Positions 32,262 through 41,431 of a stretch of DNA of 64,000 nucleotides are shown here, one piece after another; the stretch's first letter is position 1, and every line of letters begins with the position of its first letter. The notes beneath the pieces were generated by a model that was given only the letters and a program-made list of their open reading frames with translations, was not told the origin of the DNA and did not search any database. The DNA lies in NCBI GenBank assembly GCA_029210725.1, contig JARGFM010000007.1, positions 62,001 through 126,000 on the forward strand. The letters are read 5' to 3'. The position numbers and the translations under genes are program-made. The stretch comes from Bacteroidales bacterium (lineage in GTDB: Bacteria > Bacteroidota > Bacteroidia > Bacteroidales > GCA-2748055).

Positions 32262-33746
32262 TTAAAACCCTGTTGGCGTTCCCACGCGGATCATGGCGCA
32301 CCGGAATCCAAGATCATCTCTGGATTCTGTTTCTACCAGGAAGCGGCGCTCGCCGGGACTCAACCAGTAGGCCCTGTCTCTCCACGATCCTCCTTTATAT
32401 ACCCGGGTCTGGTCGTTCAGCAAGGACATTCTCTCCGATTCCGTATTGACGTACATGCTGCTTGAACCATCGTATTCTGCCTGACTTCTCTCCCCCTGCT
32501 CAAATACCGATTCCTTGTCTCCGTCCCTGTAGTTCCGGTAATCTGATTTACGGTAGTTCATACGTCCCTGGAGGTCTGCCTCTTCAACGGGCTCCCTTTG
32601 TATATGTCCAAGACTGTCAATCATGGGAGATCCGTTGGCATCCAGAGCTAGCTGATCGAACTGATTTCCTCTGTAGGGCCTGAAATCCGAAACATCCTGG
32701 GAGGAGAGCGGACGATATACATCCTGAACCCATTCATTTACGTTCCCTGCCATACAGTAGAGCCCGTAATCATTGGGCCAGTAAGACTTCACCGGAACGG
32801 TGATAGAACCTCCGTCGTTCAGGCTTCCTGCTATACCCATCATATCTCCCTTGCCCCGAACGAAATTTGCTCGCATTTTTCCCATATCCCTGGGATTATC
32901 ATTCCTCAGGTTATGTCCGTTCCATGGGTAGGTTCTGCGCTCCCAGAGCAGTTCATCCACGGTGTTCCCGACAAGTCCAAGGGCGGCATACTCCCACTCT
33001 GCCTCGGTTGGCAGCCGGTACCTGGGAAGCAGGATTCCATCTTCCATATTGATCAGCCTCGACTCCACGTTGGGATTCAGGCTGGGCTGGGGATTAATGA
33101 TATTGGGAGTGTAGAGCCCATAAATATAGGCCTCCGTATTAAAGTTCCTTTCATCCTGCTGGTCGGTCGATAACTCAATATGACCCATATCCACCAGGAG
33201 CATTTCATTGACCCGGTCGGTCCTCCAGATGCAGTAATCCTGTGCCTGGAGCCAGTTAACCCCCACCACCGGATACTCATTAAATGAAGGATGGCGATAG
33301 TAGTACTCCACGTAGGGCTCATTAAAAGCCATGGGATCGCGCCATACCAGCGTATCGGGCATGGCAGCTCTTACTACCTGGGGATTATTCATCCCGAAAA
33401 CACGACTTAACCAGTTAACATACTCCCTGTAATCCACATTGCGTACTTCTGTGATATCAATGTAAAAGGAACTTATAGTCACCCTGCGGGGCATATTGTT
33501 CCATTCAAACAACACATCATCCTGGGTCTTGCCCATGGTAAAAGTACCTCCTTCAATGAGGGTCAGGCCCGGGCCAGTCTCTTGTTCTGCGGCAGTTTTA
33601 ACCTCGAATCCTCCGTTTTCCGGATCATTATAATCCCATCCGGTGGTTGTCGAGACATTGCCTGATGAGGTCAGATCCTTTCCTCCACATCCCCAAAGCA
33701 TCAGTGCAATTAGCAATACAGGGAACAGTCTCATCATCATTTTCAT
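32262..33746 (-). CDS. gldJ: Gliding/T9SS lipoprotein GldJ
   Basis: A protein of 494 residues. The signal peptide ends LIALMLWGC, a lipobox. The body is a SUMF1/formylglycine-generating-enzyme-like fold: LIEGGTFTMGKTQDDV, VDITEV-like contact FYIDITEVRNVDYREYVNWL, YRLPTEAEWEYAALG and VYKGGSWRDRAYWLSPGERR. The segment NNMPRRVTISSFYIDITEV and RHPSFNEYPVVGVNW are characteristic of GldJ rather than true sulfatase-activating enzymes. GldJ stabilises GldK and is needed for type IX secretion and gliding. Its neighbours porP/sprF and porU/porV support the assignment. Confidence 0.9.
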   Translation of the reverse strand: MKMMMRLFPVLLIALMLWGCGGKDLTSSGNVSTTTGWDYNDPENGGFEVKTAAEQETGPGLTLIEGGTFTMGKTQDDVLFEWNNMPRRVTISSFYIDITEVRNVDYREYVNWLSRVFGMNNPQVVRAAMPDTLVWRDPMAFNEPYVEYYYRHPSFNEYPVVGVNWLQAQDYCIWRTDRVNEMLLVDMGHIELSTDQQDERNFNTEAYIYGLYTPNIINPQPSLNPNVESRLINMEDGILLPRYRLPTEAEWEYAALGLVGNTVDELLWERRTYPWNGHNLRNDNPRDMGKMRANFVRGKGDMMGIAGSLNDGGSITVPVKSYWPNDYGLYCMAGNVNEWVQDVYRPLSSQDVSDFRPYRGNQFDQLALDANGSPMIDSLGHIQREPVEEADLQGRMNYRKSDYRNYRDGDKESVFEQGERSQAEYDGSSSMYVNTESERMSLLNDQTRVYKGGSWRDRAYWLSPGERRFLVETESRDDLGFRCAMIRVGTPTGF

Positions 33747-33815
33747 GGCTTCTTGTTTTTCAATTATAACTTTACTACAAATTAACTTTCAAAAAAAAAC
33801 TTCTAACAAAACTAA

Positions 33816-34805
33816 CTAAATTTTAGGACATTTTATTGCCCTGTGTTTCGTCGATTTGTTAAGGTTTTCAAATATAACCACCATCGATAATTCATGCGCC
33901 CCAAGCGCCGGAATATGCAAATCGGGTGGTGAGAGTTTGGCATCATAACTGTACCGGATCCTGAATTGTCCGTTACCATAGCCTGCAGAGAAGATTACGG
34001 TGCCATAAGAGAACAGAAGGTCCTGCCTGAACCAGGCACCTAAAACAAGCCCCCTGTAAAGTACTTCCAATCCATAATTCAATTGTTGATAAATATCCTG
34101 TTGAATGAAAACCAGGTTGGGTGACAGCTCCAATATTTCTTTCCCCAATCGTCTTTCATATACCGGAATCAGAGCTCCGAAATGAGCCGTATATCTTCTC
34201 GACAACCTGGTGTTTGGATCCTCTGAAGGAGAGGAATAGGGCTCCAGAAGATGATGAACAGCCACGCCTCCGAAAAAACTCTTGTAAAAAGCACCAAAAC
34301 CCAGGGCAAAATCCGGAAATAATTTTGAATACGGGGTAAGTATCGTGGTTCCTGCTCCGCTCAGATCCGAAGGCAGCACCAGATCTGTGGGATCCATGTT
34401 CCTCTGCCCCACCGAAGCCTGAAATCCTCCGCTAACCATCAGAGCAGAAGAGACTCGAAGGTGATAGGCATAAATGGCATCCAGCGAAAGCGTATTGAAT
34501 ACTCCACCTCCCTGACGGTCGTTGTTCAGATGGACTCCGACCCCGCCCTGCAGGGCTTCTATATATTTATCAAAGGATGCATGGTAGGTCACATAGGGAT
34601 TGGTGGCTCCCGGCCATTGATTCCGGTATCCCAGATACACTTTTGCAGGTCCCTCTACCCCTGCCATGGCAGGATTCATATAAAGTGGATTGGCATAGAA
34701 TTGCGAAAAAGCAGGATCCTGAGAATCGGCATCGGTGTAGAGCATGATCAGGATTCCTGCCATCCATATCCATAAACCTTGTTCTTCTGCAACCTTTCTC
34801 ACCAT
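33816..34805 (-). CDS. PorP/SprF family type IX secretion membrane protein
   Basis: About 329 residues. The mature part starts DPAFSQFYANPLYMNPAMAG, the hallmark opening of the PorP/SprF family, followed by WPGATNPYVTYHASFDKYIE and repeated amphipathic strands of an outer-membrane barrel. PorP/SprF proteins help secrete or anchor T9SS substrates; several paralogues per genome are usual, often paired with giant adhesins. Here the partner is gldJ downstream, not an adhesin. The ATG at 34805 was chosen over the TTG at 34832 because it gives a cleaner signal peptide. Confidence 0.88.
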   Translation of the reverse strand: MVRKVAEEQGLWIWMAGILIMLYTDADSQDPAFSQFYANPLYMNPAMAGVEGPAKVYLGYRNQWPGATNPYVTYHASFDKYIEALQGGVGVHLNNDRQGGGVFNTLSLDAIYAYHLRVSSALMVSGGFQASVGQRNMDPTDLVLPSDLSGAGTTILTPYSKLFPDFALGFGAFYKSFFGGVAVHHLLEPYSSPSEDPNTRLSRRYTAHFGALIPVYERRLGKEILELSPNLVFIQQDIYQQLNYGLEVLYRGLVLGAWFRQDLLFSYGTVIFSAGYGNGQFRIRYSYDAKLSPPDLHIPALGAHELSMVVIFENLNKSTKHRAIKCPKI

Positions 34806-34891
34806 TAATCTGTTATAAACTACAGGACTCAAATTTCCTTATGATCTTCCATTCTATCATGCTTTCAAAACATACATCCGGCCTGCTATCT

Positions 34892-34917
34892 TGTAAGGTT
34901 CATATACTATCAACGTC
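34892..34917 (+). promoter_or_regulatory. Candidate ECF sigma promoter upstream of porU
   Basis: TGTAAGG (34892-34898), a 15-nt spacer, then CGTC (34914-34917), about 48 bp before the porU ATG. It matches the element upstream of the RiPP precursor gene in both blocks and spacing, and both copies are preceded by CT or TCT. Confidence 0.5.
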
Positions 34918-34964
34918 AGAATCACCGTTTAAATACATATTTTAGCAGCTGTTTGCACTTTTTT

Positions 34965-37900
34965 ATGAGAAAACTCTTTTTCCTCATACTTTTTCACCCT
35001 GTAATCCTGCTCTATTCTCAGTCTGAAACTATTAATATTCAGTGGAATAGAGAGGATGCTTCCCCAAGCTTTCCCTTTGCATTATACGAGGAATGTGAGA
35101 ATACGTTACCATATTTCACAAGAAAAATCAATTGGACTGCCCCGGGAATGCTTCCAAAGGTTGATATAAGGGTTGAGAAAACCACTAAAATAGAGGAAAC
35201 GATCCTCGGCCAAATGGATATATCCCATCTGACCGAGCGTCCGCTGCTGGAGTATTCCCTGGTCAGGGAAGCCGGGTTTCCCCGGGTAATTATAAAGGTA
35301 CTGCCATTTGTGAGGATGGCCGACGGTAGCGTGCACCGGGTCGACTCTTTTGAGATCGATCTGGAGCAGGAAGCTGCCCTGGCACCTCTGAAGAGTGCCA
35401 GGGCCGGAAGCTGGGCAGAACACTCCCTGCTGGCCTCGGGCAGGTGGTTCCGGGTTTCGGTCGGGGAAAGCGGCATTCATAAATTAAGCTATGAACAGCT
35501 CCTGGAAATAGGGCTCGACAATCCCGCCTCGGTCAGGGTATTTGGTTCTGGTGCCAGTTTGCTTCCGGAGCAGTATTCGCTGGGCTGCACAGACGACCTG
35601 GAAGCGGTTCCCCTCCATATCCACAAAGGGACGGATGGGATATTCGGACCCGGCGATCATATTCTCTTCTACGCTACAGGGCCTGTGCACTGGCAGTATG
35701 ATGAAATGAGCGGCATGTACCTGCACCACCTGCACAGCTATTCCCGGAAAGGTCATTATTTCCTGACCGACAGCCAGGGAGCCTCTGCTCCTCCCGAAGA
35801 TGCTGAACTGAGTACCGGCGCATCCACCCATACAGTAAGCTCCTATGATTACCGTGATTATCACGAAGAAGAGACCTATAACCTGATTCAATCGGGCAGA
35901 GAGTGGTACGGTGATGTATTCAGTGTAAACCTTTCCGGGCTTTATCCCTTTCACCTGGAAGGAAGGATGGAAGGGGAGCCGGTCCGCATCCGGACCGTTG
36001 CCGCTGCCCGGTCGGGGGTCAGCTCCACCTTTTCCATCAGCGCACACAATGAATTACTGGGAACCATTTCCGTGAGCGGTACAAACCTGAGTCATTATAC
36101 TTCCACCTATGCCTATGAATCGGCCGGAACCTTCAGCTATCTGCCCGAATGGGATGAGCTGGACGTGAAAGTAAGCTACAACCGTCCCGATTCCAACTCG
36201 GAGGGCTGGCTGAACTCCATCTGCATCAATGGCCGGTCGGAGCTGTCATTCTCAGGCAGTCAGCTTGCCTTCAGAGACTCCCGGAGCGCCGGGCCCGGAA
36301 ATATCAGTCAGTTCCTGCTGGACGAAGCCACAGAAGACATCCTCATCTGGGAGATCACCGATCCGCAGCACCCGAAAAACATTGGCTATGCCCTGGAGGG
36401 CTCTGTGGCCCGGTTTACCATGGAAACCAATGATCACAGAGAATTTATTGCTTTCAGGCCGGAGGGAAATTATCCGGTCCCTGACTTTACAGGTGACGGG
36501 CTGGGACTGTTGGGAAACCAGGACCTCCACGGATTGAGTCACCCGGAAATGGTCATTCTTACACCGGAGCTGTTTCTTGAAGAGGCAAACAGGCTTGCCA
36601 TGTTCCGCAGGGATAACGACGGGATGGAGGTGGCGGTAGTCACACAGCAGCAGGTATTCAATGAGTTCTCATCAGGAACGCCCGATGTGACGGCCATACG
36701 TAATTTCATGAAGATGTTTTACGACCGTTCCGGAGCGACGGGCAACAGCTGCCGTTATCTCCTCCTGCTGGGCGACGGATCCTATGACAACCGTGGCAGT
36801 GATGAGAAACAGTACAACACCAACCTGATTCTCACCTACCAGTCGGAAGAGTCCCTCTCCCCCACCGGCTCTTATGTTTCCGATGATTACTTTGGACTGC
36901 TCGATACCGATGAACGGATGTATGACGGACTCCTGGACATAGGGATCGGACGTCTCCCGGCATCTGACCGGGAAGAGGCCGCCGCCCTGGTGGATAAAAT
37001 CATAGCCTATGGGGATCCCGACAGGCAGGGGAGCTGGAGAAACCAGCTCTGCTTTATCGGAGACGATGAAGATTCCAACATCCATATGCGGCAGGCCGAT
37101 GAGCTGGCCACCTATGTAAACGATCGATACTCCGCCTATAACATCCAGAAGATTTATCTGGATGCCTATCCCCAGGAGGAGCTCTCCACCGGTCCCAGTT
37201 ATCCGGAAGTAACCCGGGCCGTGAACGACCAGGTACACCGGGGAGCGCTGATCATCAACTATACCGGGCATGGGGGAACCCAGGGGCTGGCCCATGAGAA
37301 GATCCTTACCTCCAATGACATTCGTGACTGGAAGAATAAAAAGATGCTGCCCCTGTTTATGACTGCCACCTGCGAATTCAGCAGGTATGACCAGTACAAC
37401 CGGGCCGAAGATCTGGAGATCACTTCGGGAGGCGAACAAATACTCCACAACACGGAGGGCGGCGGAATCGGATTGTTTACGACCACCCGGCTGGTTTACT
37501 CCGGACCCAACCACGCGCTGAATGAACGCTTCTATGAAGTGGTGTTTGAGAAAAATGCGGACCAGCAGAACTACCGGCTGGGCGATATCATTGTTTATAG
37601 TAAGAACAACACCGGGGCGGGGATCAACAAACGTAACTTTACCCTGCTGGGAGATCCCTCCCTGCGACTCAGCTATCCCGGGAACAGGGTCTTAACCGAC
37701 TCCATCAATGGCTCTCCGGTATCCATGGAGATCGACACCCTGTCCGCCCTGCAGTGGGTAAGCATTGCGGGTCACCTGGAAAGCCAGGACAGTCTCCTTT
37801 TATCCGGTTTTGAGGGCAAGATCTACCCAAGAATATTTGATAAGGAGAGAAGCATAGAGACCCTTTCCAACGACGGCGGACCGGTGTTTACCTTCAGCGC

Positions 37901-38759
37901 CCGGAACAATATCCTTTACAGCGGAGAAGCCACGGTGAGCCAGGGCCGTTTCAACTTCGGGTTCTACATGCCCAAGGATATCAACTATGCATACGGACCG
38001 GGGAAGATCTCCTACTACAGCACGAACCAGGAGATCGACGCCCACGGATCCTTCGAAGATTTCAGCGTGGGAGGAATCAGCAGCGGCCATGTCACGGATA
38101 GTGAGCCCCCTGTCGTCGATCTTTTTTTGAATGACTCCTTTTTTATATCCGGAGGGATCACCGACCCCGATCCGCTTCTGCTGGCTTATGTTTCAGACAG
38201 CTACGGGATCAATACCACCGGGAACGGCATCGGTCACGACCTGACAGCCACCCTGGATGATGATCGTATCTCCTCGGTTATCCTTAATGAATTTTACCAG
38301 GCAAATACCAACAGCTACAATTCAGGGATCGTCAGCTACCCCTACAGCAATCTGGAGCCTGGAAAGCATACGGTCACTTTGAAAATCTGGGACATCCATA
38401 ATAACTCCACCGAAAAGAGCATCGATTTTATGGTGGTGGACTCGGAGGAGATGCTCATGGAGCAGATTTACAACTACCCCAACCCCTTTTTCGACCGTAC
38501 CTGGTTCAGTATCGCCCATAACCGGCCCGACAGCCAGCTCAGGCTGGTGCTGAGCATCTACAGTCTCTCCGGGGAGATGGTCCGGCTTATCGATATGCAG
38601 GTCAACTCCCCGGGTTACCGGCTGGAACCGCTGATGTGGGATGGTACCTCCTCCGGGGGAACGGAGATGGGAGGTGGTGTTTATATCTACCGGGCGACAC
38701 TGAGCACGGAAGAAGGAGAAGTAGCAAGCTCTTCCGGAAAACTGATTATTGCACGTTAA
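34965..38759 (+). CDS. porU: Type IX secretion system sortase PorU
   Basis: About 1264 residues from MRKLFFLILFHPV (an ATG four codons earlier is possible). A signal peptide is followed by a large N-terminal region, then a gingipain-like C25 peptidase domain with the catalytic pair: His769 in NYTGHGGTQGLAHEK and Cys803 in MTATCEFSRYDQYNRAE. The C-terminus has the FlgD-like segment YNYPNPFFDRTWF and ends GKLIIAR, a T9SS C-terminal-domain pattern that PorU itself keeps. PorU cleaves C-terminal signals of T9SS cargo at the cell surface and attaches A-LPS. porV lies directly downstream, the usual pairing. Confidence 0.95.
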   Translation: MRKLFFLILFHPVILLYSQSETINIQWNREDASPSFPFALYEECENTLPYFTRKINWTAPGMLPKVDIRVEKTTKIEETILGQMDISHLTERPLLEYSLVREAGFPRVIIKVLPFVRMADGSVHRVDSFEIDLEQEAALAPLKSARAGSWAEHSLLASGRWFRVSVGESGIHKLSYEQLLEIGLDNPASVRVFGSGASLLPEQYSLGCTDDLEAVPLHIHKGTDGIFGPGDHILFYATGPVHWQYDEMSGMYLHHLHSYSRKGHYFLTDSQGASAPPEDAELSTGASTHTVSSYDYRDYHEEETYNLIQSGREWYGDVFSVNLSGLYPFHLEGRMEGEPVRIRTVAAARSGVSSTFSISAHNELLGTISVSGTNLSHYTSTYAYESAGTFSYLPEWDELDVKVSYNRPDSNSEGWLNSICINGRSELSFSGSQLAFRDSRSAGPGNISQFLLDEATEDILIWEITDPQHPKNIGYALEGSVARFTMETNDHREFIAFRPEGNYPVPDFTGDGLGLLGNQDLHGLSHPEMVILTPELFLEEANRLAMFRRDNDGMEVAVVTQQQVFNEFSSGTPDVTAIRNFMKMFYDRSGATGNSCRYLLLLGDGSYDNRGSDEKQYNTNLILTYQSEESLSPTGSYVSDDYFGLLDTDERMYDGLLDIGIGRLPASDREEAAALVDKIIAYGDPDRQGSWRNQLCFIGDDEDSNIHMRQADELATYVNDRYSAYNIQKIYLDAYPQEELSTGPSYPEVTRAVNDQVHRGALIINYTGHGGTQGLAHEKILTSNDIRDWKNKKMLPLFMTATCEFSRYDQYNRAEDLEITSGGEQILHNTEGGGIGLFTTTRLVYSGPNHALNERFYEVVFEKNADQQNYRLGDIIVYSKNNTGAGINKRNFTLLGDPSLRLSYPGNRVLTDSINGSPVSMEIDTLSALQWVSIAGHLESQDSLLLSGFEGKIYPRIFDKERSIETLSNDGGPVFTFSARNNILYSGEATVSQGRFNFGFYMPKDINYAYGPGKISYYSTNQEIDAHGSFEDFSVGGISSGHVTDSEPPVVDLFLNDSFFISGGITDPDPLLLAYVSDSYGINTTGNGIGHDLTATLDDDRISSVILNEFYQANTNSYNSGIVSYPYSNLEPGKHTVTLKIWDIHNNSTEKSIDFMVVDSEEMLMEQIYNYPNPFFDRTWFSIAHNRPDSQLRLVLSIYSLSGEMVRLIDMQVNSPGYRLEPLMWDGTSSGGTEMGGGVYIYRATLSTEEGEVASSSGKLIIAR

Positions 38760-38857
38760 AGCCAGAAAAATAATGCCAGCAACAAATAATAAAACAAGCC
38801 GGATTACGTACTAATAAACATGGGCCCGATACCCGTGTACAACATTTATGATTATGC

Positions 38858-38865
38858 TATATTTG
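38858..38865 (+). promoter_or_regulatory. Bacteroidota -7 element for porV
   Basis: TATATTTG fits TAnnTTTG and lies 18 bp before the ATG at 38884. It supports that start over the one at 38848, which would lie upstream of the transcription start. Confidence 0.5.
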
Positions 38866-38883
38866 CAGACAGATACCTTAAAG

Positions 38884-40122
38884 ATGGGATTAAAAATAAA
38901 AGCAGCGTCGATAGCGCTTGCAGGCGCTTTGTTTATACTGTTTAACACGAATATATCAGCACAGATAACCACCGGTGAACTTGGAGGGGCCGAACCCGTG
39001 CTCAATGCCATTCAGACGGCCGTACCCTTTCTGACCATTGCTCCCGACTCCCGGTCCGGAGCCATGGGAGATGTGGGAGCCGCCACCACCCCGGATGTCA
39101 ATTCTCAACACTGGAACATAGGGAAATACGCCTTCGTCGACAGCAAAGGGGGCTTTGCCATCTCCTATACCCCCTGGCTGCGGAACCTGATCCCCGATAT
39201 TAACCTGGCTTACCTGACCGGCTTCTTCCGGGTGGATGAACAGCAGGTGATCAGTACCTCGCTGCGCTATTTTTCCCTGGGAAATATCACCTTTACCAAT
39301 ATTGACGGGAGTTTCGCCGGACAGCACAATCCCAACGAATTTGCCGTGGATGCCGGGTATTCCAGGCTCTTTACCGATAACTTTTCCGGGGGGATCGCCT
39401 TTCGCTTTATCCGCTCCGATCTCACCAGCGGTCAGCAGACCTCGGACGGACAGGCCACCCGGGCAGGGATCTCCTTTGCAGCAGACCTGGGATTCTACTA
39501 TCAGAACCAGGTGAATATAGGCAGCAGCGACGGGGAGTGGGCTGCGGGGATCAGCCTGACCAATATGGGAACCCCGATCTCCTACTCGGTGGATGCCGAT
39601 AAAACCCCCATTCCCACTAACATGCGGATCGGCGGACGATTCAGCTACAACATTGACGAATACAATACCATCTCCTTTAACATGGACCTGAATAAGCTGC
39701 TGGTCCCCTCCCCTCCGGCATTTAACGATTCCATATACGCGGAAACCGGTGAGCTGGTGGTGGAACGGGGAAAAGAAACCCCGGGCTCCACCGTACTTGG
39801 GATGGTTCAGTCCTTTTACGACGCTCCGGGAGTACTCCGCAACAACGGCAACTACAGTACCCTGGTCGAGGAGTTGAATGAAATTTCCTACAGTGCCGGT
39901 GTGGAATACTGGTACCGGAGCCAGTTTGCCCTCCGGACAGGCTACTTTCACGAGCACTCCACCAAAGGGAACCGGAAATACTTCACTCTGGGTGTGGGCC
40001 TGCAGCTTAATGTGTTCGCCCTCGATTTTGCCTACCTGGTGCCGACCAACGGACAGAACAGTCCGCTGGCCAATACCCTCCGCTTTACGCTGAGCTTTAA
40101 CTTTGCGGACCTGGACCTATAA
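38884..40122 (+). CDS. porV: Type IX secretion outer-membrane protein PorV (LptO)
   Basis: About 412 residues. A signal peptide ends NISAQ. The mature protein begins with NAIQTAVPFLTIAPDSRSGA followed by MGDVGAATTPDVNSQHWNIG, highly characteristic of PorV/LptO, then a FadL-like barrel ending LRFTLSFNFADLDL. PorV carries cargo from the translocon to PorU and takes part in LPS deacylation and attachment. It follows porU by about 120 bp with its own promoter element. Confidence 0.95.
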   Translation: MGLKIKAASIALAGALFILFNTNISAQITTGELGGAEPVLNAIQTAVPFLTIAPDSRSGAMGDVGAATTPDVNSQHWNIGKYAFVDSKGGFAISYTPWLRNLIPDINLAYLTGFFRVDEQQVISTSLRYFSLGNITFTNIDGSFAGQHNPNEFAVDAGYSRLFTDNFSGGIAFRFIRSDLTSGQQTSDGQATRAGISFAADLGFYYQNQVNIGSSDGEWAAGISLTNMGTPISYSVDADKTPIPTNMRIGGRFSYNIDEYNTISFNMDLNKLLVPSPPAFNDSIYAETGELVVERGKETPGSTVLGMVQSFYDAPGVLRNNGNYSTLVEELNEISYSAGVEYWYRSQFALRTGYFHEHSTKGNRKYFTLGVGLQLNVFALDFAYLVPTNGQNSPLANTLRFTLSFNFADLDL

Positions 40123-40132
40123 ACACAGAGTC

Positions 40133-40612
40133 ATGAATTTCCGGGTTGGTTTCGGATATGATGTACATCGTCTGGAGAAGGGGATCCCCTTCTGGCTGGG
40201 AGGAGTTCAGATTGAACATGATAAAGGATCCGTGGGCCACTCCGATGCCGATGTTTTGCTCCATGCCATTTGTGATGCCATCCTGGGGGCAGCGGCCCTG
40301 GGGGATATAGGAACTCATTTCCCCGATACCGATCCGGCTTACAAGGGAATTGCCAGTTCCAGGCTGCTGCGTAAAACCGGAGAACTTCTGGCCTCCAGGG
40401 GATTCGCCATCGGAAATATCGACAGTACCATCTGTCTGCAGGTCCCAAAAGTAAAGCCCTATATTCCCCGAATGCAAAAGGAAATTGCGAGACAGCTCGG
40501 CCTTCAGGAGAGCCAGGTATCCGTCAAGGCCACCACCGAGGAGAAGCTGGGATTCACCGGAAGCGAAGAAGGGGTTTCGGCCTATGCGGTGGTGCTGATC
40601 CACATCCCCTGA
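40133..40612 (+). CDS. ispF: 2-C-methyl-D-erythritol 2,4-cyclodiphosphate synthase
   Basis: A 159-residue IspF of the MEP isoprenoid pathway. Motifs: RVGFGYDVHRLEKG (metal-binding Asp and His), the signature GHSDADVLLHAICDAILGA, DIGTHFPDTDPAYKG and VKATTEEKLGFTGSEEG. The start at 40133 gives normal length; the longer frame overlaps porV. It begins 10 bp after porV and may share its transcript. Confidence 0.96.
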   Translation: MNFRVGFGYDVHRLEKGIPFWLGGVQIEHDKGSVGHSDADVLLHAICDAILGAAALGDIGTHFPDTDPAYKGIASSRLLRKTGELLASRGFAIGNIDSTICLQVPKVKPYIPRMQKEIARQLGLQESQVSVKATTEEKLGFTGSEEGVSAYAVVLIHIP

Positions 40613-40696
40613 CCGGCCGGTACCAGCCTGCTTACCGCCTGTTAATAATGGTTCCAAATTATCTGTTTCCCTGTTTCCCGATTGCGCGGGATTGGC

Positions 40697-40704
40697 TATC
40701 TTTG
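40697..40704 (+). promoter_or_regulatory. Bacteroidota -7 element
   Basis: TATCTTTG fits TAnnTTTG and lies 24 bp upstream of the TTG start of the CoA-binding protein gene, supporting that unusual start. Confidence 0.45.
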
Positions 40705-40728
40705 TCGGATTAAAATCAACAAGTCATT

Positions 40729-41097
40729 TTGTCAGTATCAAAAAAAACAGTGGTTCTGGGTGCCAGTCCCAATCCGGTCAGGTTTTCACATAAGGCTGTA
40801 AAAAGCCTGTTGCGGCACGACCAGGAAGTGGTGGCCGTGGGCTTCCGGGAGGGTCTGATCGTGGATCAGGAAATCCTGGTGGGCCAGCCACCTGTTGAAG
40901 GGGTTCACACGGTATCCGTCTACATTGGCTCGTCGAGGCAGGCCGACTACTATGATTATATCATTTCCCTGAAACCCAAACGGGTGATTTTTAATCCGGG
41001 AACAGTCAATCCGGAGTTTATGGCCCGCCTGAAAAGGGAAGGGATCGAACCGGTGGCCGAGTGCATGCTGGTTTTGCTTAACGAGGATGAGTATTAA
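40729..41097 (+). CDS. CoA-binding (YccU-like) protein
   Basis: A protein of 122 residues starting at TTG. It is a single Rossmann-type CoA_binding domain: KTVVLGASPNPVRFSHKAV, PVEGVHTVSVYIGSSRQADY, and PKRVIFNPGTVNPEFMARLK. Such YccU-like proteins bind CoA or a related nucleotide and have no settled function. It overlaps or abuts the thioredoxin-like gene, depending on the start chosen there. Confidence 0.85.
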   Translation: MSVSKKTVVLGASPNPVRFSHKAVKSLLRHDQEVVAVGFREGLIVDQEILVGQPPVEGVHTVSVYIGSSRQADYYDYIISLKPKRVIFNPGTVNPEFMARLKREGIEPVAECMLVLLNEDEY

Positions 41098-41431
41098 TAT
41101 GGAAGCCATTTACCATCTCCGGGAGCTGCAGGATAAGATTGCAGATCAGAAAGGGGTCTTGATTTATTTCTCCAGCGAGGCCTGCTCAGTTTGCAAGGTG
41201 CTCAGGCCCAAAGTGAAAGAGCTCCTGAAAAAGCACTTTCCCCGGATGACGGCCCTCTATGTGGATATCGAAAAGAGCCCGGTAATCTCCGGTCAGTTCA
41301 GGGTTTTTACCATTCCCACCATCCTGATATATTTTGACGGGAAAGAGCAGGTCCGCTACAGCAGGAACATCAGCATGCAACAGCTGGAACAATCTCTTTC
41401 CAGGCCCTATCAACTGGTTTTTGAAGATTGA
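41087..41431 (+). CDS. Thioredoxin-like protein
   Basis: A protein of 114 residues (a second ATG at 41099 is equally good). It has a thioredoxin fold with the active site SSEACSVCKVLRPKV (CxxC) and the cis-Pro segment FTIPTILIYFDGKE. No signal peptide is present, so it should be a cytoplasmic disulfide reductase or a redox partner. It is probably co-transcribed with the CoA-binding protein. Its tail overlaps that of the opposing hutU by 22 bp. Confidence 0.88.
   Translation: MSINMEAIYHLRELQDKIADQKGVLIYFSSEACSVCKVLRPKVKELLKKHFPRMTALYVDIEKSPVISGQFRVFTIPTILIYFDGKEQVRYSRNISMQQLEQSLSRPYQLVFED

Noticed and set aside
32262-33746. Sulfatase-maturating (formylglycine-generating) enzyme
   Set aside because: The SUMF1 fold is there, but the GldJ-specific segments and the T9SS neighbours fit GldJ, and no catalytic Cys pair is evident.
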